Shown piece by piece: positions 21,601-33,244 of a stretch of 64,000 nt of DNA. A model generated the notes under the pieces. It made no database searches. It saw nothing but the letters and a program-made list of their open reading frames with translations, and had not been told where the DNA came from. This DNA is from Chlamydomonas sphaeroides (lineage: Eukaryota > Chlorophyta > Chlorophyceae > Chlamydomonadales > Chlamydomonadaceae): the NCBI GenBank assembly GCA_001662425.1, contig BDDC01000008.1, positions 124,001-188,000 on the forward strand, written 5' to 3'. The first letter of the stretch is position 1. Every line of letters begins with the position of its first letter. The translations under genes were made by a program, and so were the position numbers.

Positions 21601-24600
21601 AGGCTGCGGTCGCGGCGGCCTCCGCCGCCGCGGAGGTGCCCTGCCCGTCGACGGCGATCCGCCAGGAGATGCTGGGGCTCGCCGGCGGCGCCGCGGCAGC
21701 GACCGCGGATGCTGCTGCGGCGCCGCAGCCGCTGGCCCGCGGCGCGTCTGCGCAGCCTCAGGCGGGGGTGCGTGCGCTCAGCCCGCGTGTGCTGCTGCTG
21801 CCGCAACCGGGCGGCGGCAGCGCGCCGGGCCACGTCGCGGCGCGGCTGACGGCGGTGGTGGTGCGGCCGGCGGCGTGCGACGCCGGCCCTCAGCCGGAGG
21901 TGCTGGTGCGCGGCCAGGGCGCCTACCTGCACGCGCGCGCCACGCTGCGCGAGCCCGAGTACGACTGGCCGCCCGACGGCAGTACGGAATACGACACCAA
22001 CGTGGCGTCGGAGGCCGTGTACGACATTGAGCTGTACGACCTGCCGCCCAAGGCCGGCGCGCTGCTGGTACGGTCTGCCTCGTTGCGGCGGCGGCGGCGG
22101 CGGATGCCGATACCCCCCAGGCGCTGCTCCCATGCCCACTCGCACCCCCCCCCGTCCTCCACCGCGGCCCGGCCTGCCCTTCTCCCCGCCATGCAGCAGG
22201 CGTACCTGCGCCGTGACCAGCCCCCGAGCGTCCGCGCGGCCTCTTGCGCACACGCCCGCCTCCCGGCCGCCCACACCACTGCCCCATCCTCTCCCGGCCC
22301 CTGCCCGCGGCCGCAGGTGGAGCTGCGCTGGGGCGACCGGCTCAGCCCCGCGCTGCCGATCGTGCTCGTGGACGACGCCGCCATCGCGGCCGAGCTGCGC
22401 CACGCGGCGGCCGAGCTGGGCGACAAGCCCTGCGAGCTGGACGCGCTGCTGCTGGACGTGGGCACCTGGCTCTACTACAGCGCCGTGGCCGAGGTCGCGG
22501 GCGCCGTGGCCGGGGCGCCGGGGCCGCTGGCGCTGCCGCCGCGCGTGGCGCTGCTCGCCGGCCACCTGCTGCAGTACGCCAGCGCGTGCGGCTGGCCGGG
22601 CATGGCGGCGCGGCTGCGGGTGGACGTGTCTAGGACGGCCGCCGCCGTGGCGGCGATGGCGGCGCCGCGGCCGGGGCAGGGGCAGGGATGCGGTCCGTTG
22701 GCGGAGGTGGTGTGGGTGGGGGCCAAGGCGCACGTGACGACGCCGGCGGCGGAGCCAGCGGCGCCGGGTCCGCTGCTGGCGCGGTCGCTGGCTCTGGCGG
22801 TGGGGCTGGCGGCGCCGGCCAGCCCCGAGGAGGAGCGGGCGTACCGGGCGTACGCGGACCCGCTCATCTTCGCGCAGGGCCTGGGCATGTGAGGCGTGGG
22901 GGCCGATGGGGCGGGGGCTGCAGTGCTGGGTGCGCACTCAGCAGGCGCCCTCTGGCGCTGCCACGGCGCCACCAGGCCGCCTGTTCCTCGCTCATAGTGT
23001 CTTGCGGTCTGTCGCGCTCACGGCGTGCACGGCCCTGTGCCTGTTCCTCCCTGTTCTGCTCCGCCCCCGCAGCCAAGCTGTGGAGGCGCTGTCTCTCATC
23101 ACGCTGCTGTTCCGGGCGCGGCACGACCTGCTGTCGCCCAGCAGCCTGACAACGCTGGCGGGCTGTGCAGTGGGCACACTCACGCTGCTGGCCTGGCCCT
23201 TTCTAGGCCGCCGCCGCTGGGTTGCATTGGTCAATGGGGCCAAGGTGCGCGCATGCGTCGGGTTGGAGACCTCTGTCGAATGCCATTGTAAGGTAGCATA
23301 GACAGCACCAACCCTGCGATGAGCGCTGGTGGTAAAGTCGAAATCCCGTCCAGCCCGGGGGTTCACTGCGCCCGGGCACCGACCGAACGGGAACGCTAAA
23401 CCTGTGCTCCGCTGGCGTGCTGGTTCACTGCAGCCCTCGCCCTCGCCGCTCCCTCCACTCCGCGCCCATATCTGCACTTGTTGCTTCCGGCTACACTGGG
23501 CTTATCGCTCATTCCAAACCTGCCGCCGCGGTCTACTGCCGCTTGCCGCCCGTCTCGTGGCCGCTCAGGTCCCGCGCTACCTGTCCTACATGGGGGCCAA
23601 GATTATGATCGGCTGGATGGGCTTCCCGCCGCCGCCCGGCATCGTGGCGTACCAGAGGGGCCCTGCCATGCTGGTCATGGAGGGGCTGCTGCTGCCGGGG
23701 TCGTGCCTGGTGAGCGGCGCGGGGAAGACCAGGGTTCGTGCCTGTCAGCCGGGGAAGCGCTGTGCTGTTATCGCGGGGAGGGGCAGGCCGGCTGCTGCTG
23801 CCGGGCTCGTCCCTGGCTCCCGNNNNNNNNNNNNNNNNNNNNNNNNNNNNNNNNNNNNNNNNNNNNNNNNNNNNNNNNNNNNNNNNNNNNNNNNNNNNNN
23901 NNNNNNNNNNNNNNNNNNNNNNNNNNNNNNNNNNNNNNNNNNNNNNNNNNNNNNNNNNNNNNNNNNNNNNNNNNNNNNNNNNNNNNNNNNNNNNNNNNNN
24001 NNNNNNNNNNNNNNNNNNNNNNNNNNNNNNNNNNNNNNNNNNNNNNNNNNNNNNNNNNNNNNNNNNNNNNNNNNNNNNNNNNNNNNNNNNNNNNNNNNNN
24101 NNNNNNNNNNNNNNNNNNNNNNNNNNNNNNNNNNNNNNNNNNNNNNNNNNNNNNNNNNNNNNNNNNNNNNNNNNNNNNNNNNNNNNNNNNNNNNNNNNNN
24201 NNNNNNNNNNNNNNNNNNNNNNNGGGGCGGGAAGGCGTGAAGGCAGCTACCGTATCTCTGTTGCTGGGCATCGGGCCTCACAGCCGGCCCTGAAGTGTGC
24301 CGTACCACTGTACCACCTTGCCCTCGTCCGCAGCTGCACCCCGCCACCGCCCTGGCCATCAACCTCGCCAAATGGCCCCTGGCTGCGGCCATGGCGCAGG
24401 CCTCGGGCGCGACGGCCAGCCTCCTGGACGGCGCGCTGCTGAACGCGCCCATCGTGGTCCTGGCGCTGCTCACGACGCTGGCCAGGTGCGTGCGGGCACA
24501 GCACCGCGCCGGGCGTCGGGGGCGCGGTTTGGCGGGGCTCTCGAGGTTAGGGGCATGAGTGGAGCACACGCGAGCAACGACGTCAGCGGGGCGACAGGAG

Positions 24601-25040
24601 CAGTGCCGAGGGGCGTGCGGCTGACGCGACAGGGGTTGCCCATGCGGGGGAGCTGTGTTGGTGGCCGTGCGGTGGGCGCCACAGCTCCATGCGCGACAGG
24701 GGTCGCGCGGGCGCCTCGCCTGTTTCGCAGGCCTGCAAGCCCCAGGGGTGAAAGGGCCCGGTCTTGCGTGTCGACGGCGCTTGCCTATGCCGGGATGCGC
24801 TCCGCGCCTCGCGACGCGCGCGTGCACCGCACCTCGCCGTGCACCCTCCGCGACGACCACGGCTGCGCGCAACGCACTGTCTTCGAGTGCCTGGAACCGA
24901 GTTTCGCGCTCCTCTTTCCCCGTCCCGCCCGCAGCCACGCCTACCTGCGCTACTGCTTTGGCCGGCGGCTTGAGTGCAGGGGCGAGGGCCCCAGCTGGGG
25001 CGAGGCTGGCCCAGCGCGGCGCAAGGTCAAGGGCGAGTAG
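18667..25040 (+). CDS. Paralogue A: large multipass membrane protein, 5' part disrupted or misread
   Basis: Well-supported exons: 19338-19432, 19530-19562, 19769-19933, 20109-20516, 20900-21005, 21289-22067, 22317-22888, 23073-23244, 23569-23709, 24334-24485, 24935-25040. All phases close and most match paralogue B exon for exon. An upstream exon ends at 19237 (VAAPAWTYA), and the first exon starts at 18667, but between them the frame homologous to B meets TAA at 18968 and TGA at 19093. Either an intron was missed, the assembly has errors, or the N terminus is degraded. Domains in order: N-terminal hydrophobic segments; an Ala-rich linker; GCIELLLDEEAW; a long Ala/Pro-rich region; VELRWGDRL to LLQYASACGW; then several C-terminal hydrophobic helices. 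An assembly gap lies in the intron after 23709. I do not recognise the family with certainty. The middle region loosely resembles the C-terminal half of plant SPL1/SPL12-type SBP proteins, without the SBP zinc finger. Confidence 0.65.
23823..24223. other. Assembly gap (401 N) in an intron of paralogue A
   Basis: The run of N falls between the donor at 23710 and the acceptor at 24333. Flanking exons join in phase, so no coding sequence need be missing. The left edge of the gap ends in a decayed copy of the upstream exon end (about 23789-23822), which suggests a repeat made assembly fail here. Confidence 0.9.
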
Positions 25041-27534
25041 GCCTTACGACACGCCGCTGGCTGGTTCCCCCAAGTACGGCACTGTGCCACTTTGCTGCAA
25101 GAAAGCCAATGACGCATGCCAACACGGAAGGCGAGGAGCCGCTATGCAGGCGGCGCGGCCCCGCCGCATGCATCATGATGCCAGGGCCAGCCGAGCCCGG
25201 AGAACGCTTGACTCAAATTGTCGGCGTGTCGATCGCGAAACCATGCGCTGCGTAGGAGGATCTCTCTTAGACACTGCCGGCACGTTGTGGCGCACGGTCC
25301 AGGGACAGCGCGGCCGCAGCGGCCGTCCTCCGGCCCGCGGCCGCGCGTTGGGCCAGAGCAGCTAGTGTGTCGTGCGAATAAAGCGCATGGTGCGGTAGCA
25401 GTGAACAATGAGATAAGCACAACGTCTGGGGGTTGCGGGAGTTTATCTCACATTGTCGCGTGCGGTTGCAGTTTCAGCGAGCGAGGCGGAGCTGCGGCAT
25501 CCGCCCTTCCTGACTGGGACCTACGCGCTAGCTTATTATGGCGATTGGTGTCTCGGGGACGGCTGCCGTCGGCACAAGTGCAGTGGTGCGTTGCAGCACC
25601 TGGCCGGCTTGACAACGGCGAGCACGCCGCGTATGCGACACTTGAGCGGTGCCTCCAGCCCGCGTGGTCTCGTGCGTGCGCACCGGTATGCGATGCTGGT
25701 GTCGGAGCGCCTGCGTCGGCTGGACCGTGCAACTCGGCCCCATGGACGCACGCCACCGCGTGGCATGCTGGCATCGTCGGCTGCTGTTGCGGCCCCGGCC
25801 GCCCCAGCGCTGCGCTGGCGAGCGCTGGCCCTCGCGACTTCCTTCGATAATTACTGAGCGCCGCGGCCTATGGGGCCCGCTGGCTCTGCGTGGCGCCGGC
25901 GTGTGTAACGCGGGTACCACTCGGGGGTTCGTGGGCGGTTTATGTGTGCCCGGTCAGAGCGCACCTCCGTTCTTGTTAAGTCCTTTGCTATCATATACAT
26001 AACCTATAGCAGCGATCTTATGTCCAAACCTGTAAGCGATTTCGAAATGCCCATGGACCCATTGCATCACGACCATGGGCGCGCTTGGAGTTTTCTGTAG
26101 CAGTTGCCTACCTATCCCTTACCGTGTCATGTGCGAGGAGTCTGTCCGTCCGCGTCAACCGGGCGTCCGGAAAGTAAATGCCGAGCACTATGCCGCATGC
26201 GGCCTCAGCCAGCGGGTCCTCGCTGTGCGCGATGAGCAGCGCGAGGCGCTGGGCGAGGCACCAGGCGCGATGGCGCACAGCAAGTGCTACTTGGGCACGC
26301 TGCTGCCTCGGCTGAAGGAGATGCAAGCAGGGCCAGCCGTGCCGCGCACCCGCGCGGCGGCCAAGCTGCTGCGTGGTGGCGGCGAGCCGTGGTCGCCGCG
26401 GGGCGGTCCGGCCCCACCTGCGCCCGTGCGGGCAGCCAGCTTGCGACCAGGATAGCCACTGCGACCAGCATTGTGTAACCCCCTCCCACGCAGCGACCCC
26501 TGGGTTCCGCTGTTGCTCGCATTGCTGGTTGCCACTACCGATTGACTTACAGGTAATGTAACCCTGTAACCCTTTACGCCTAAGTCGCAAAGTCGGGTGT
26601 AATCCTGTACATTCAAAATCCAACAAAAAAACCTGGGTTCGTGCCGCCTGCATCCAGCCGACCATCAAGACCTGACCAGTTCAGTCATCTGCGGCGGGCA
26701 CGGGCGGGCTTGCAGGCTATCACGTCGGTGCGCCCCCAGCCGCGTTACCGTCACCTATTGAGGATCCCAAACCACCCCTGCCCATCAACCAATGTCGTGG
26801 TCGCTGTAGTGACGCCTAGCCGTCGAGGTCTCCTAGCGGCCACACCTGGGGGTGACCCTGGGTGACGGGGGCCTGGCGCACATAGGGTTGTATCAAGGAC
26901 TCTGTGCCAGCTTGGTGTCCCGCCGTATCCCGCCTTCTATCGCCTCGACTCAACGGCAGAGGCCTGCCTGCTTACCCAATGCTGCCCGTGGATGGCCGTA
27001 GAGGCGGGCAGTTACCGCGAAAACGTCGCGAACGCCGCTTACGGCGCCGCTGGACCTCGGCGCGCGTCGCCTGTTTAGAGTCGCAAACGAGCCAGATATT
27101 TAGAGGCCACCCAGCAGTGCAACTGTCTTCAACTCGCCTGGGCTTGCAACCATATGCCCGGAAACCCGCCTGGGTGCCGCAAGGCAGGGGAGCTCCCCTG
27201 CCGCAAGGCATACCTCCAGCGTCGACACGCTTCAGGTGTCATGCCCAAGCCCGCGCAGCGTACAAGTCGAATCCTTACCACAGGCGAGGGGCACCAACGA
27301 GAAACGCGAGCGGGTGGAGGGTCGCGGTGGGGCGCGTGGTTGAAGGCAGGTGTGGGAAGCGTGGCGCCGGCGCATTACGTGTTGTTGCGTGGGGTAGCCA
27401 CATAGTTACATACACGCTCGTTCACTAGCTGCCGTCTGCTATCAAGTCGGGGTCTTTAAAGCAACTCCTCGTACCAGCGGGCACGCGAACACGCGATAAC
27501 GCCCGAGAACGTCAACTCAACGAATTTTGCAACG
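25041..27534. other. 2.5 kb intergenic region between the tandem paralogues
   Basis: I find no exon chain with consistent phase on either strand; open frames here look like composition artefacts. TGTAA candidates for paralogue A lie at 25906-25910 and about 26470. Two less GC-rich islands occur at about 25970-26060 and 26540-26640; the second holds a short TGTAACCC direct repeat. No terminal repeats or transposase-like frame were recognised. Confidence 0.45.
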
Positions 27535-27570
27535 ATGGCAGCTTCATCACACGGCTCGGGTGCTTGTTAA
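27535..27570 (+). promoter_or_regulatory. Upstream ORF (11 codons) before paralogue B
   Basis: ATG at 27535 opens MAASSHGSGAC and stops at TAA, 18 bases before the main ATG at 27589. Length equals that of the uORF before paralogue A, although the peptides differ apart from Ala/Ser richness. Confidence 0.5.
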
Positions 27571-27588
27571 GCTTCGTCGGCGTGAACT

Positions 27589-30500
27589 ATGACCGTGCGA
27601 GCCAACCTTATTGTGGCGGTCCCGGCCCGCCAGATGGGACAGCTGCTAATGACGCTTGCTAAGCTATCGATCTCAGCGACGCCTGCCGGAGAGCTCTTTC
27701 GGCTGGTGCTCATCGTCGCATGGGGGTCCACCAGCCTAGTCTTGGCTTGCAAAGACGCCTGCAGAGGCAGCTATTCATGGGCACACCAGCGTCTGCTGCT
27801 GGCGCCGGCCTACCCCTGCGACGCCACGCCCACCCAGCAAATGCTATTCCTCGTGCTGGGCTTTCCGATGCTGTTCTTCGACATGCTGTTCCTACGGGGC
27901 ACGTACAGCGTTCTGGCGCTCTCACACGGCGCCATGGTTGCCCGGACCCTGGCACTTCTGCTGCTGCCTGCCCGCTTATACCGGCGCGTGGCTGCCCCCG
28001 CCCTCACCTATGCGGCGCGCGGCGCTGGCCTACTCGTCGTGGTGCGCATGCAATTGCTACCTTGATAGCGTTGGCGTGCTAAGCTGTTGCGCCCTGAAAA
28101 ATGCCCCCCTCACAACTCCGCCCCGGCTGTTCCCCGCCCCTGTTCCCCTTAAGCAGCTGGCCGCTCCACAAGGGGCAAAGCTGCCACCTGGGTTGGCACA
28201 GCTTCTTTGGCAGATCAACCCTATAGGCGATATGTTCCTGTCACTTACGCAGCCGGTGAGCCGGACGCCGGCTCCGTCGGCCTTGCTTGGCATCAGCACT
28301 GGCTGCCGCTTCACTCCGCAATGCCCTGCCACACGCTCAATACGCGTCGCTCATGGCAAGCAGCCTCGCCGAATGGTTTGCGGCGCTGATGCCACCCCAA
28401 CGTTGCCCTGTGCGCTCGCTCGCGTGCAGGAGATCCGTATGGGCTGGGAGCTTGCCTACAACGCCGTGGCCCTCCTTTGTATCATGGCAGTCACACAGCG
28501 CTACGGACCCGAGTACCGCTCCCTTGGCGCCACGTACGGCACACAGCTGCTGTTTCGCCTGCCGTGCATGGCCGCCGTGCAGTGCCTAGCGCGCATGCGG
28601 CGCGCGGCGGCGGCGGCGGCCGCCGCCGCCGCCGCCGAGGCGGTGCCTGGCGGCCCGCGGCCCACGCTTAAGCCCCGTATGGCAGGCGGCCCTGGGCCCA
28701 AGGGCTGGACAGAAGAGGATACGCAGGGGGCCATCATGAAAGGAGCCGGAGCCGGAGAGCAGCATCAGTTGGAAGCAGCGAGAGGGTCCTGCGACGCAGG
28801 CTCGTCCGTGCCTGCCACGAGCGGCGACAGGTCCTCTGTGGCCGCTCAAGCCGTCAGCACACACGAGCTGCCGGACTGGCTCCTGCGTGCCAACCGGTCG
28901 CAGGCGGCGCGGCTGTCGGCAGCCGAGCCGCCGGACGCCGCGGCTCGCCAGGGCCAGGCGGCGCGCGGCCCCCGCGGCGGTGGCGCTTTCCCGACCTACA
29001 GCTCCCGCTGCAACCGACGCATCACTCGCATCAAGGCAGGCACACGGCTCAGTCACCTTGGGCGGTCCGGTGTGCCGACCGCTCGTGTTTGATATGCCCC
29101 CGGAGGCGCAGCGCCCTCATTACTCGTGGCTGCTGCTGCGGCTGCGGTCCCTCCAGGTGATTCCCTCCTCCATCTCCGTGCCCGTCTCACCGTGCAGATC
29201 CCCTGGGCCGAGCCAGACCAGGTCCAGCAGGGGCACTTGGACCGCCTGGCGGCGCTGGCGCAGCAGCGTGGGCTTGTGCTGGCAGGCGCCTACGTGCGAG
29301 CAGGTGCGGCGAGACCAGCGGCGCGGGCGTGAGCTGGACCCTGCTGCGCGCCATACCACGCCCCCGGGCAGCTGCGGGAGTCCCGCCGGCTGGAGCGGGG
29401 CCAGCTGTCGGCAGTGCGCGGGGTCGCCGCGGCGCCGCGCGGTCGCTGAGCTCGCGGTGCAGCTGTGTGCAGGAGCAGAGGCGTGGGGGCGGTGGATGCG
29501 ACTTGCTCGCGTGCCGCCCTTGCTGCGGGCCCTGGGTGATTGCATCTGTGTGTTTTCCTAGCATCCGCGCGTTTGTTCGTTTACAATGAAGGTAAACACA
29601 CCGTGTGTGCGTGTGTTTTCGTTTACAAGTTTTGATAGCACGTGCTGCGCGGCACGCCCATGTGTATGCCCACTAGGCTGCATCGAGCTGCTGCTGGACG
29701 AGGAGGCCTGGGGCAGCGCCACAAACTCGGCCACGCCCTCGATGACGGGCGACAACCTCCTGGGCGATTGCGACGGCCCTCCCCTGCCGCCGCAACCGCA
29801 CTCCCCGGCGACTGCCGCCAGCGCCGCCGTGGACCTCGCAACGGACACGTGGGACATGGCTGCCGTAATCCGTGCGCTGGGCGTGGCCGACTTGGATCCG
29901 GACTGCGACCCAGATCGGATGGACTCGGATCATGCAGAGGCCGATGACATGATCAGCCTAGATCGCGGGGCCGGATCGGCGGGCGCGGCGCAGGGCCAGC
30001 GGCTGGGCCCTTCGCCAGTGATCGACCACGCTCCTGACCAGCGTCGGGCGCTGCGCGGCGCACCGCTGCCTGCGCCGCTGCGGGCGGTGGCGGCTGCGGC
30101 TGCCGCCTCGGCTGCGGCTTTGGCGCAGCGCGACCAGCAGCAGTCGCGGCAGGTGCACCACATCATCCAACTCGCCGAGCCCGCGGAGGAAGGCGACGGC
30201 GGCGGCGCGGCGCCTGAGGCAGGGCCAGAGCCAGGGCAGCCCCGCGCGGGCCCCGCCGGCGACGGCGGGCTGCATCACGCCACGACCGTGACTCAGGAGA
30301 TGCTGCTGTTGGGGCCCTCCGCGCCGCCGCCGCCGTCGTGGCAACCCGAGATCATCGCGGTCCATCCGCGCTGCCTCGTGCTGCCGTCGTCGGACCACAC
30401 TGCCGCCGCCAACCCTTGCGCGCCCAGGGCGGCAGCGGCGGCGGCTCAGTCGCAGCCCGGCCCCAGCACCGCTGCCGGCGGCTCGCGGACGCTGCCGCCG

Positions 30501-33244
30501 CCGGTGCAGGCGCCGGTCCGCATCTCAGTCCTGGCCTCGTGCCCGCTTGGCCGAGCCGGGCTGCGAGCCGCTGGCCCTCCGGAGGTGCTCGTGCGCTTCT
30601 ACTCGACCTACCTCCCAGCCACCGTGACAGCGCGCACGGGGCTGGGCGGTGGCACGGGGGAGCAGCACGGGGGCCCGCAGGGACCACCCGCGCAGCCGCC
30701 GCCGCAGGGCGAGGCGCCGGGAGGGCGGCAGGAACGGGCGGTGAACAGCGAGGTATATGAGGTCGGCGACGAGGACGAGGACGAGGACGAGGAGGAGGGC
30801 GAGGAGGAGGTCTTCGACGTGGACGTGTGGGGGATGCCGTCGTCGGGCGGCTGCATGCTGGTGAGCGGGGGCCCGCGCAGCTGCTGGGCGAGGGCTCCGC
30901 CGCCGCCCTCCTAGCCCGCAGGGCCCACACGCGGCCGTCATGCCGCCGCGGTGCATGCTTGCTGCGTGCATTGCAGGGCCGCAGGGGGCCGCACCCCGCA
31001 CCGGCCCACACCGGCGCGCCGTGCCCAGCCCCCATGCGTCCGCGCGGCCTCACTCAGGCGCACGTGCCCGCCTGCTGGCCGCCTCCCGGCCGCCCACACC
31101 ACTGCCCCATCCTCTCCCGCCCGCTGCCCGCGGCCGCAGGTGGAGCTGCGCTGGGGCGACCGCCTGTGCCGGCCGGTGCCGGTGCTGCTGGTGCACGACG
31201 CCGCCATCGCGGCCGAGCTGCAGGGCGCGGTGTCGGGCCTCTACGGCCGCCCGCAGCAGCTGGACGACCTGCTGCTGGACCTGGGCGTGTGGCTCAACGC
31301 CACCACCTGCCTCGCCTTCGTGTCGCTGCCCTGGAGCCCGCTCGACTCGGGCAGCAGCTCGCCCGCCGCCGGTGCCGAGCCGTGGGCCGACAGTGAGGGC
31401 GCCAAGGCTGAGGCCATCGGCGGCGCGGCCGCGGAGCCGCAGCCGCTGCCGCGGCAGTGGCAGCAGCAGCAGCTGCTGCAGCCGCGTGTTGCGATCCTCA
31501 TGAGCCACCTGCTCCAGTATGCAAGTGCGTGCGGCTGGCACGCAACGGCCGCGCAGCTGCGGTCGGACCTGATCCGGGGCACAGCGGCGGGCCTGGGCGG
31601 CGGCGCCGCCGTCGAGGTGCTGGCGCCGCACTATGAGCGCATGTCGGGCCCCGGCGGCGTGCTACTCGACGTGTCGAGCAGCGGCGCCGCCGACGGCTGC
31701 GAGCGCGTCGCCGTCATGGCGGCGGGGTCCGGCGCGGCAGCTGGCGCGGGGGTGAACGAGAAGGCGTGGCTTGAACCGGCAGCGGGCCCGAGCGCGAGCG
31801 CTGCTAGCACGTCATCGGCAATGTCAGCGTCTTTGCCGTGCAGCCCGGCGGCGGCGGAGGCGGTGGATCATGGCGGGCTGGCGGTGGAGCCCACGGCGGC
31901 GCCGGGTCCGCTGCTGGCGCGCTCGCTGGCTCTGGCGGTGGGACTGGCGCCGCCGGCCAGCCCCGAGGAGGAGCGGGCGTACCGGGCGTACGCGGACCCG
32001 CTCATCTTCGCGCAGGGCCTAGCCATGTGAGCGCACGGGGCGCGGTGGGGCGGCACCACCGGCTGCTGCTCCCCGGCTGCTGCTCCCCGGCTGGCAGGGT
32101 CCAACACGTTTTGCTCACTTCCTGCTATGCCTCTGCTCCGCCCCCGCAGCCAAGCTGTGGAGGCGCTGTGCCTCTTCGCGCTGCTTTTCCGGGCGCGGCA
32201 TGACCTGCTGTCACCCAGCAGCCTAACCACGCTGGTTGCGTGCGCGCTGGGGACCATCACGCTGCTGGCCTGGCCCTTTCTAGGCCGGCGCCGCTGGGTT
32301 GCGTTGGTCAACGGGGCCAAGGTGCGGCACCGTCAGGCTAGAGCACCGTGGCGAACCGAATGGGGTCAACGCTTTCTGCGCTCAAGTGGACCGCAACTTG
32401 TCAGCGCTCCGTGCGGGGGTGTGGTCGGACCTCGGTCGAGCCTTGTGCGTGGGTGTCAGCAATTGCCTCTCATGCGTTATCTGATGCAATTGCCGCCCGT
32501 TTTCGTGGCCGCCCAGGTCCCGCGCTACCTGTGCTTCATGGCGGCTAAAATCATGATCGGCTGGATGGGCTTCCCGCCGCCGCCCGGCATCGTGGCATAC
32601 CAGAGGGGCCCGGCCATGCTGGTCATGGAGGGGCTGCTTTTGCCGGGATCGTGCCTAGTAAGCGGCGCGAAGATGGAGGAGAAAGGGACGGAAGGCTAGG
32701 GTTCTTGCCTGTCAGCCGGAGTTCCGCTCGAGCCACGCACGGGCAATCTGCACTGTACGGACGGGCGGTCTGGACACTAGGCCGCCGCGTTTTCCTGCCG
32801 TGTTGTCGTTGCCGCTGCTGCTATTGAAAACATCCGGCCCCACGGTGCTCCCACATCTGACTGCGTCCTCCCCGCCCCCTCTGTCGCTGCGAGCAGCTGC
32901 AGCCTCACACAGCCCTGGCCTTGGACCTGATCAAGCTGCCGCTCACGGCCCGCGTGCTGCAGCGCGCCGGCTACGAGCCCTTAGGCGCGCTGGCCTTCAG
33001 CCTGCTCACCACCGCCGCGGCCGTGCTCACCACCGTGGGTTGCCACGGCTACCTGCGCTTCAGCTTTGCCTGGGCCGCGCTCCATGCCCGGGCACACGGC
33101 CCTGGCGGCCACCACAGCGTGGAGCTGGGCACACACGAGCGCAAGCCGGCGGCAGTGGGCTGCGCGGGAGCGGCGGCGGGGCCGGCACGCAGCGGCGGCT
33201 CGGCGCCGGGGCTAGGGCTGGTTGGCAAAGCCAAGGACGACTGA
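27589..33244 (+). CDS. Paralogue B: large multipass membrane protein, intact
   Basis: Nine exons (27589-28041, 28157-28255, 28430-29035, 29198-29303, 29677-30860, 31140-32026, 32150-32321, 32517-32657, 32897-33244) sum to 3996 nt, 1331 aa, all in phase. The N-terminal 200 residues hold several hydrophobic helices (e.g. LFRLVLIVAWGSTSLVLA, MLFLVLGFPMLFFDMLFL). An Ala-rich linker ends in RRITRIK. Then come IPWAEPDQVQQGHLDRLAAL, GCIELLLDEEAW (422-433), a 390-residue Ala/Pro/Gln region with an acidic run (DEDEDEDEEEGEEE), VELRWGDRL (from 817), LLQYASACGW, and C-terminal hydrophobic segments. The last two blocks and AYADPLIFAQGL, WPFLGRRRWVALVNGAK and IMIGWMGFPPPPG are almost identical to paralogue A. 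Intron 3 starts with GC. The final exon lacks an intron present in A. Function is unknown; a remote likeness to the non-DNA-binding half of SPL1-type SBP proteins is inference only. Confidence 0.8.

Noticed and set aside
21378..22937. 519-aa minus-strand open frame opposite paralogue A
   Set aside because: It is almost wholly Arg/His/Pro/Gln, lies antisense to a conserved coding region, and is explained by GC-rich third positions of the plus-strand gene.
26545..26580. TGTAACCC repeat as a telomere fragment
   Set aside because: Only two units and the motif is not a known green algal telomere repeat; probably overlapping poly(A)-like TGTAA words.
25041..27534. Several 60-200 aa open frames between the paralogues
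   Set aside because: No domain, no splice-consistent extension, Arg/Pro/Ala-heavy composition, and no match to the neighbours; treated as chance frames.
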